From positions 1 to 44,904 of the forward strand of contig CALWCD010000011.1 in NCBI GenBank assembly GCA_944376265.1: a DNA stretch of 44,904 nt. The letters are read 5' to 3'. The position numbers were made by a program, and so were the translations under genes. The DNA comes from an uncultured Clostridia bacterium (GTDB taxonomy: Bacteria; Bacillota; Clostridia; Oscillospirales; Acutalibacteraceae). A model generated the notes under the pieces. The model ran no database searches. It saw nothing but the letters and a program-made list of their open reading frames with translations, and had not been told where the DNA came from. Positions 42,110 to 44,904 of this stretch are shown here, piece by piece (the first letter of the stretch is position 1; the number at the start of each line of letters is the position of its first letter).

Positions 42110-43171
42110 ATGAAATCATTGACCCCCAAATACCCCCACATGCTCCACGGCGGGGACTACAACCCGGACCAGTGGCTGGACCGGCCGGACATTCTGGAGG
42201 AGGACATCCGCCTGATGAAAGAGGCCCGCATCAACTGTGTGTCCGTGGGCATTTTCGCCTGGGCCCAGCTGGAGCCGGAAGAGGGCGTGTATCACTTTGA
42301 CTGGCTGGAACAGATTGTGGACCGGCTGTACCACCAGGGCATTTACACCATTCTGGCCACCCCCTCCGGGGCAAAGCCAGTGTGGATGAGCGAGAAGTAC
42401 CCGGAAATCCGCCGGGTGCGGCCGGACCTGCGGCGGGAGGAGACCGGCGGCCGGCACAACCACTGTTACACCTCTCCTCTGTACCGGGAGAAGGTGCGGG
42501 CCATGGACTCGGCCCTGGCCCAGCGGCTGGGGAACCATCCCGGGGTAATTCTGTGGCACCTGTCCAACGAGTACGGCGGGGAGTGCTACTGCCCCCAGTG
42601 CCAGGCGGCCTTCCGGGAGTGGCTGAAGAGGAAGTACGGCACTCTGGACAACCTGAACCACCAGTGGTGGACCACCTTCTGGAGCCACACCTACACCGAC
42701 TGGGAGCAGATCCATGCCCCAGTGCCCCACGGGGAGACCAGCGTCCACGGCCTGACGCTGGACTGGAAGAGGTTTGTCACAGACCAGGTGGTGGACTTCC
42801 TGAAGGTGGAGCGGGACGCGGTGAAGGCGGTAAACCCGGAGCTTCCGGTGACCACCAACTTTATGTACGACTTCTACCAGTACAACTACTTTAAATTCAA
42901 GGACCAGCTGGACGTGATCTCCTGGGACGCCTACCCCCAGTGGCGCAATGAGGGCAACGAGCCCATGGCGGCGGACTTCGCCCTGTGGCACGACGTGATG
43001 CGCTCCCTGAAGGGACAGCCCTTCCTGTTTTTGCAGAACTTTTCCGGGAAGGAACAGACCGTGGACCTGCCCGCGGGGTATGAGGATCTCCAGGGGAAAC
43101 CGGTGAAGCAGGGGGTCCTGGCGGCCTATGACAGCCAGGTGTTTTGCAGGAGAAAGCCGGAAAAGGCCTGA
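42110..43171 (+). pseudogene. GH42 beta-galactosidase with internal in-frame deletion
   Basis: 353 residues, about half the usual 650-700. Residues 1-305 match the GH42 TIM barrel (MLHGGDYNPDQW, FAWAQLEPEEGVYHFDWL, acid/base Glu154 in HLSNEYGGECYC, DVISWDAYPQW, ALWHDVMRSLKGQPF). At about residue 305 the sequence jumps to LQNFSGKEQTVDLPAGYEDL and the rest of the C-terminal beta domain (about 45 residues). The expected continuation after GQPF (a MEST-P stretch holding the nucleophile glutamate), the rest of the barrel and the trimerisation domain are missing. The frame is kept. AGAAGGGAGAAG precedes the ATG. Hydrolytic activity on beta-galactosides is not expected. A genuine deletion or an assembly collapse could explain it. 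Confidence 0.8.
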
Positions 43172-43377
43172 GAATACCAGGGGGGAAGCACAAAACTGGG
43201 TAGGGAAACCGGGTAAAAATTGTTCGGTACGGCAAAAATACAAAAAGGCAAGACTTTTTGTAGAAAAGCGCCGGGATCTATGTTAAGATTTTATTAAGAG
43301 AGCGGGCGCGGCGGTTTCGTCAGCGCCCAATACCCTGTTGTGTAAAAAGATGGGATAAGAAAGGAAAGGCCTGCATT

Positions 43378-44556
43378 ATGGAACAATCGGCTCAGTCTTT
43401 TTTCAGCCCTGAAAACCGCGTAGCCCCTCTGGGAATTGTGGCCATGGAAGGCGCCCAGGAGCTGGCGGACAAGATCGAAACGTACCTGGTGCGGTGGGCA
43501 AACCAGGCCGGCATGGACGTGGAAAGCTTTCGCATTGGCTGCAGCTGCCCCCGGTTCTCCTCCGGAGACGGCAAGGGCATTCTCAGCAGCTCCGTCCGGG
43601 GGTACGACCTGTACTTCGTGGTGGACGTGGGCAATTACAGCTGCACCTACAAGTATTTCGGCAAGGAAAACCACATGTCCCCCGACGACCACTACCAAGA
43701 CCTGAAGCGGCTGATCCAGGCCGCCATGGGCAAGGCTCACCGGATTAACGTGGTGATGCCCCTGCTGTACGGCGGGCGCCAGCACCGGAGAAGCTACCGG
43801 GAGTCCTTGGACTGCGCCTTCGCTCTCCAGGAGCTGCAGCAGATGGGCGTGGACAACGTGGTCACCTTCGACGCTCACGATCCCCGGGTGCAGAACGCCG
43901 TGCCCCTGATGAGCTTTGACAACCTGATGCCCTCCTACCAGGTGCTCAAGGCCATGTTCCGCAACTTCCCCGACCTGTCCACCGACCGGGAGGACTTTAT
44001 GGTGGTGAGCCCCGACGAGGGCGCTCTGAACCGGAACATGTACTACGCTTCCGTGCTGGGCTGCGAACTGGGCATGTTCTACAAGCGCCGGGATTACTCC
44101 CGCATTGTGGACGGCCGCAATCCCATTGTGGCCCACGAGTACCTGGGCTCCGATGTGGCCGGCAAGGATGTGTTCGTCTCCGACGACATCATCTCCTCCG
44201 GCGACTCCATGCTGGACATCGCCTACAACCTGAAGGCCCGCAAGGCCAAGCGGATCTTTACCTACGCCACCTACGCCATCTTCACCAACGGTCTGGACGC
44301 TTTCGACAAGGCCTACCAGGATGGGCTTATCGACGGCGTGTTCGGCTCCAACCTGACCTACCGCACCGAGGAGCTGAAGAACCGGCCCTGGTTCTACGAG
44401 GTGGACGTGTCCAAGTATATCGCCTACTTTATCTCCGCCATGAACCACGATATGTCTGTCAGCGCCATGATCGACCCCCACGAGAAGATTAAGGCCCTCT
44501 TGGAGCGCCGCCGCCGCGAGCGCAGTCTCCAGCAAGGCGCCCAGCTGACCTTCTAG
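43378..44556 (+). CDS. prs: Ribose-phosphate pyrophosphokinase
   Basis: A 392-residue cytoplasmic enzyme making PRPP from ribose-5-phosphate and ATP. Recognisable are the RQHRRSYRESL catalytic-loop region, TFDAHDPRVQNAVP, the VVSPDEGALNR block and the PRPP-binding loop FVSDDIISSGDSMLD. It is longer than the classical 315-residue Prs, with an extended N-terminus (ESFRIGCSCPRFSSGDGKGI) and a basic C-terminal tail; this long variant is common in Clostridia. AAGGA precedes the ATG. The upstream gap (43172-43377) holds only a weak promoter candidate near 43258-43290. A terminator follows. Confidence 0.88.
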   Translation: MEQSAQSFFSPENRVAPLGIVAMEGAQELADKIETYLVRWANQAGMDVESFRIGCSCPRFSSGDGKGILSSSVRGYDLYFVVDVGNYSCTYKYFGKENHMSPDDHYQDLKRLIQAAMGKAHRINVVMPLLYGGRQHRRSYRESLDCAFALQELQQMGVDNVVTFDAHDPRVQNAVPLMSFDNLMPSYQVLKAMFRNFPDLSTDREDFMVVSPDEGALNRNMYYASVLGCELGMFYKRRDYSRIVDGRNPIVAHEYLGSDVAGKDVFVSDDIISSGDSMLDIAYNLKARKAKRIFTYATYAIFTNGLDAFDKAYQDGLIDGVFGSNLTYRTEELKNRPWFYEVDVSKYIAYFISAMNHDMSVSAMIDPHEKIKALLERRRRERSLQQGAQLTF

Positions 44557-44630
44557 CCAGCGTGACGCTGGACCCAAGTCGCGCCATGGGCGGTGGGCTT
44601 ACGCCCACGCTGAAAAGGACGTAAATGCAC

Positions 44631-44686
44631 GTCCGCGCCGATGGACATGTTCGCAGAGAACTCCCGGCGCGGACGCGAGCTTTTTT
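44631..44686 (+). terminator. Terminator downstream of prs
   Basis: GTCCGCGCCG (44631-44640) pairs perfectly with CGGCGCGGAC (44665-44674); six T follow at 44681-44686. Confidence 0.7.
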
Positions 44687-44723
44687 CTTCCACAGGCGCG
44701 GCGTTAAGCCGCCGCCCCAAAGC

Positions 44724-44904
44724 GCGACTTGTCCCGCGGGGTCACCCGCCGCCCAGGGCCGCTCGCTGCGCTCGGGCTGTGGTAGGCGTAAACGCACGTC
44801 CGCGCCAAGGATTACCCCGCGGACCGCTAGGTGCTTATTCCCTGCGCTGGGAGTAAGCGAAGCGCACGCCCCCGCGACTTGTCCTGCGGGGTCACCCGCC
44901 GCCC
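44724..44904. repeat. GC-rich direct repeats at the window end
   Basis: A 31-bp unit containing CTTGTCC, GCGGGGTCACCC and GCCGCCC occurs at 44724-44754 and again at 44874-44904, with one mismatch. A second element (GCACGTCCGCGCC) occurs near 44627 and 44791. No gene is supported after 44556; the repeat may continue past the window. Confidence 0.7.

Noticed and set aside
44560-44904. tRNA or structural RNA gene in the GC-rich end
   Set aside because: There is no cloverleaf or known motif; the segment is a terminator followed by degenerate repeats.

Overview
The window looks like chromosome from a high-GC, spore-forming, anaerobic Clostridia of the Oscillospiraceae type (Flavonifractor/Oscillibacter/Lawsonibacter neighbourhood). 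This is inferred from: GC/GTG-rich codons with AGGAGG ribosome sites and TTGACA/TATAAT promoters; a cwlJ-gerQ spore-germination pair; SLH-anchored surface proteins; a Gld-type ABC cluster; and interspersed two-hairpin repeats. No rRNA, tRNA or CRISPR array was seen.

Layout. 1-462 (-): a DUF1015 gene broken by an in-frame TAG. 951-5767 (+): four-gene Gld-type ABC export cluster (ATPase, ABC-2 permease, GldG-like, DUF4340). 5775-6954 (+): a lone ABC substrate-binding lipoprotein behind a promoter and a terminator/anti-terminator leader. 7292-8752 (+): tyrosine recombinase, followed by a symmetric 14-7-14 site. 9104-10327 (+): AAA/DUF4143 ATPase with an operator palindrome. 10486-11784 (-): cation/proton antiporter. 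12061-19683: two large convergent SLH surface-protein genes. 19994-21520 (-): xylulokinase. 21750-24827 (+): glycerol-3-phosphate-dehydrogenase-like operon (GlpA-like, FAD/NAD oxidoreductase, DUF1667). 24838-25392: repeat-rich gap. 25482-27583 (+): HAD phosphatase, thioredoxin, thioredoxin reductase. 27649-28374 (-): F420-ligase-fold protein. 28660-29584 (+): cwlJ-gerQ. 29935-32398 (-): NUDIX-rimO-pgsA. 32647-35222 (-): yihY, a sigma-like/GerMN fusion and DUF3842. 35690-41674 (+): complete oligopeptide ABC transporter. 41725-41922 (-): small membrane protein under a palindromic operator. 42110-43171 (+): GH42 beta-galactosidase with an internal deletion. 43378-44556 (+): PRPP synthetase, then GC-rich repeats.

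The most striking region is 7.2-19.9 kb. The two SLH genes face each other and share a perfect 247-bp inverted repeat that covers upstream DNA, leader and signal-peptide codons (11897-12143 / 19601-19847). A second perfect 43-bp inverted repeat lies at their 3' ends (15590-15632 / 15908-15950). A third, diverged copy of the upstream repeat sits 76 bp downstream of the tyrosine recombinase gene, and its centre is a perfect 14-bp inverted repeat around a 7-bp spacer, the geometry of a tyrosine-recombinase crossover site. This resembles invertible S-layer loci such as slpA/slpB of Lactobacillus acidophilus, but here a candidate recombinase lies nearby. Inversion itself is inference.

Other oddities are the amber codon in DUF1015, the GH42 gene that lost its nucleophile region, the attenuator-like leader before an orphan binding protein, and a membrane-tethered sigma-like/GerMN fusion.
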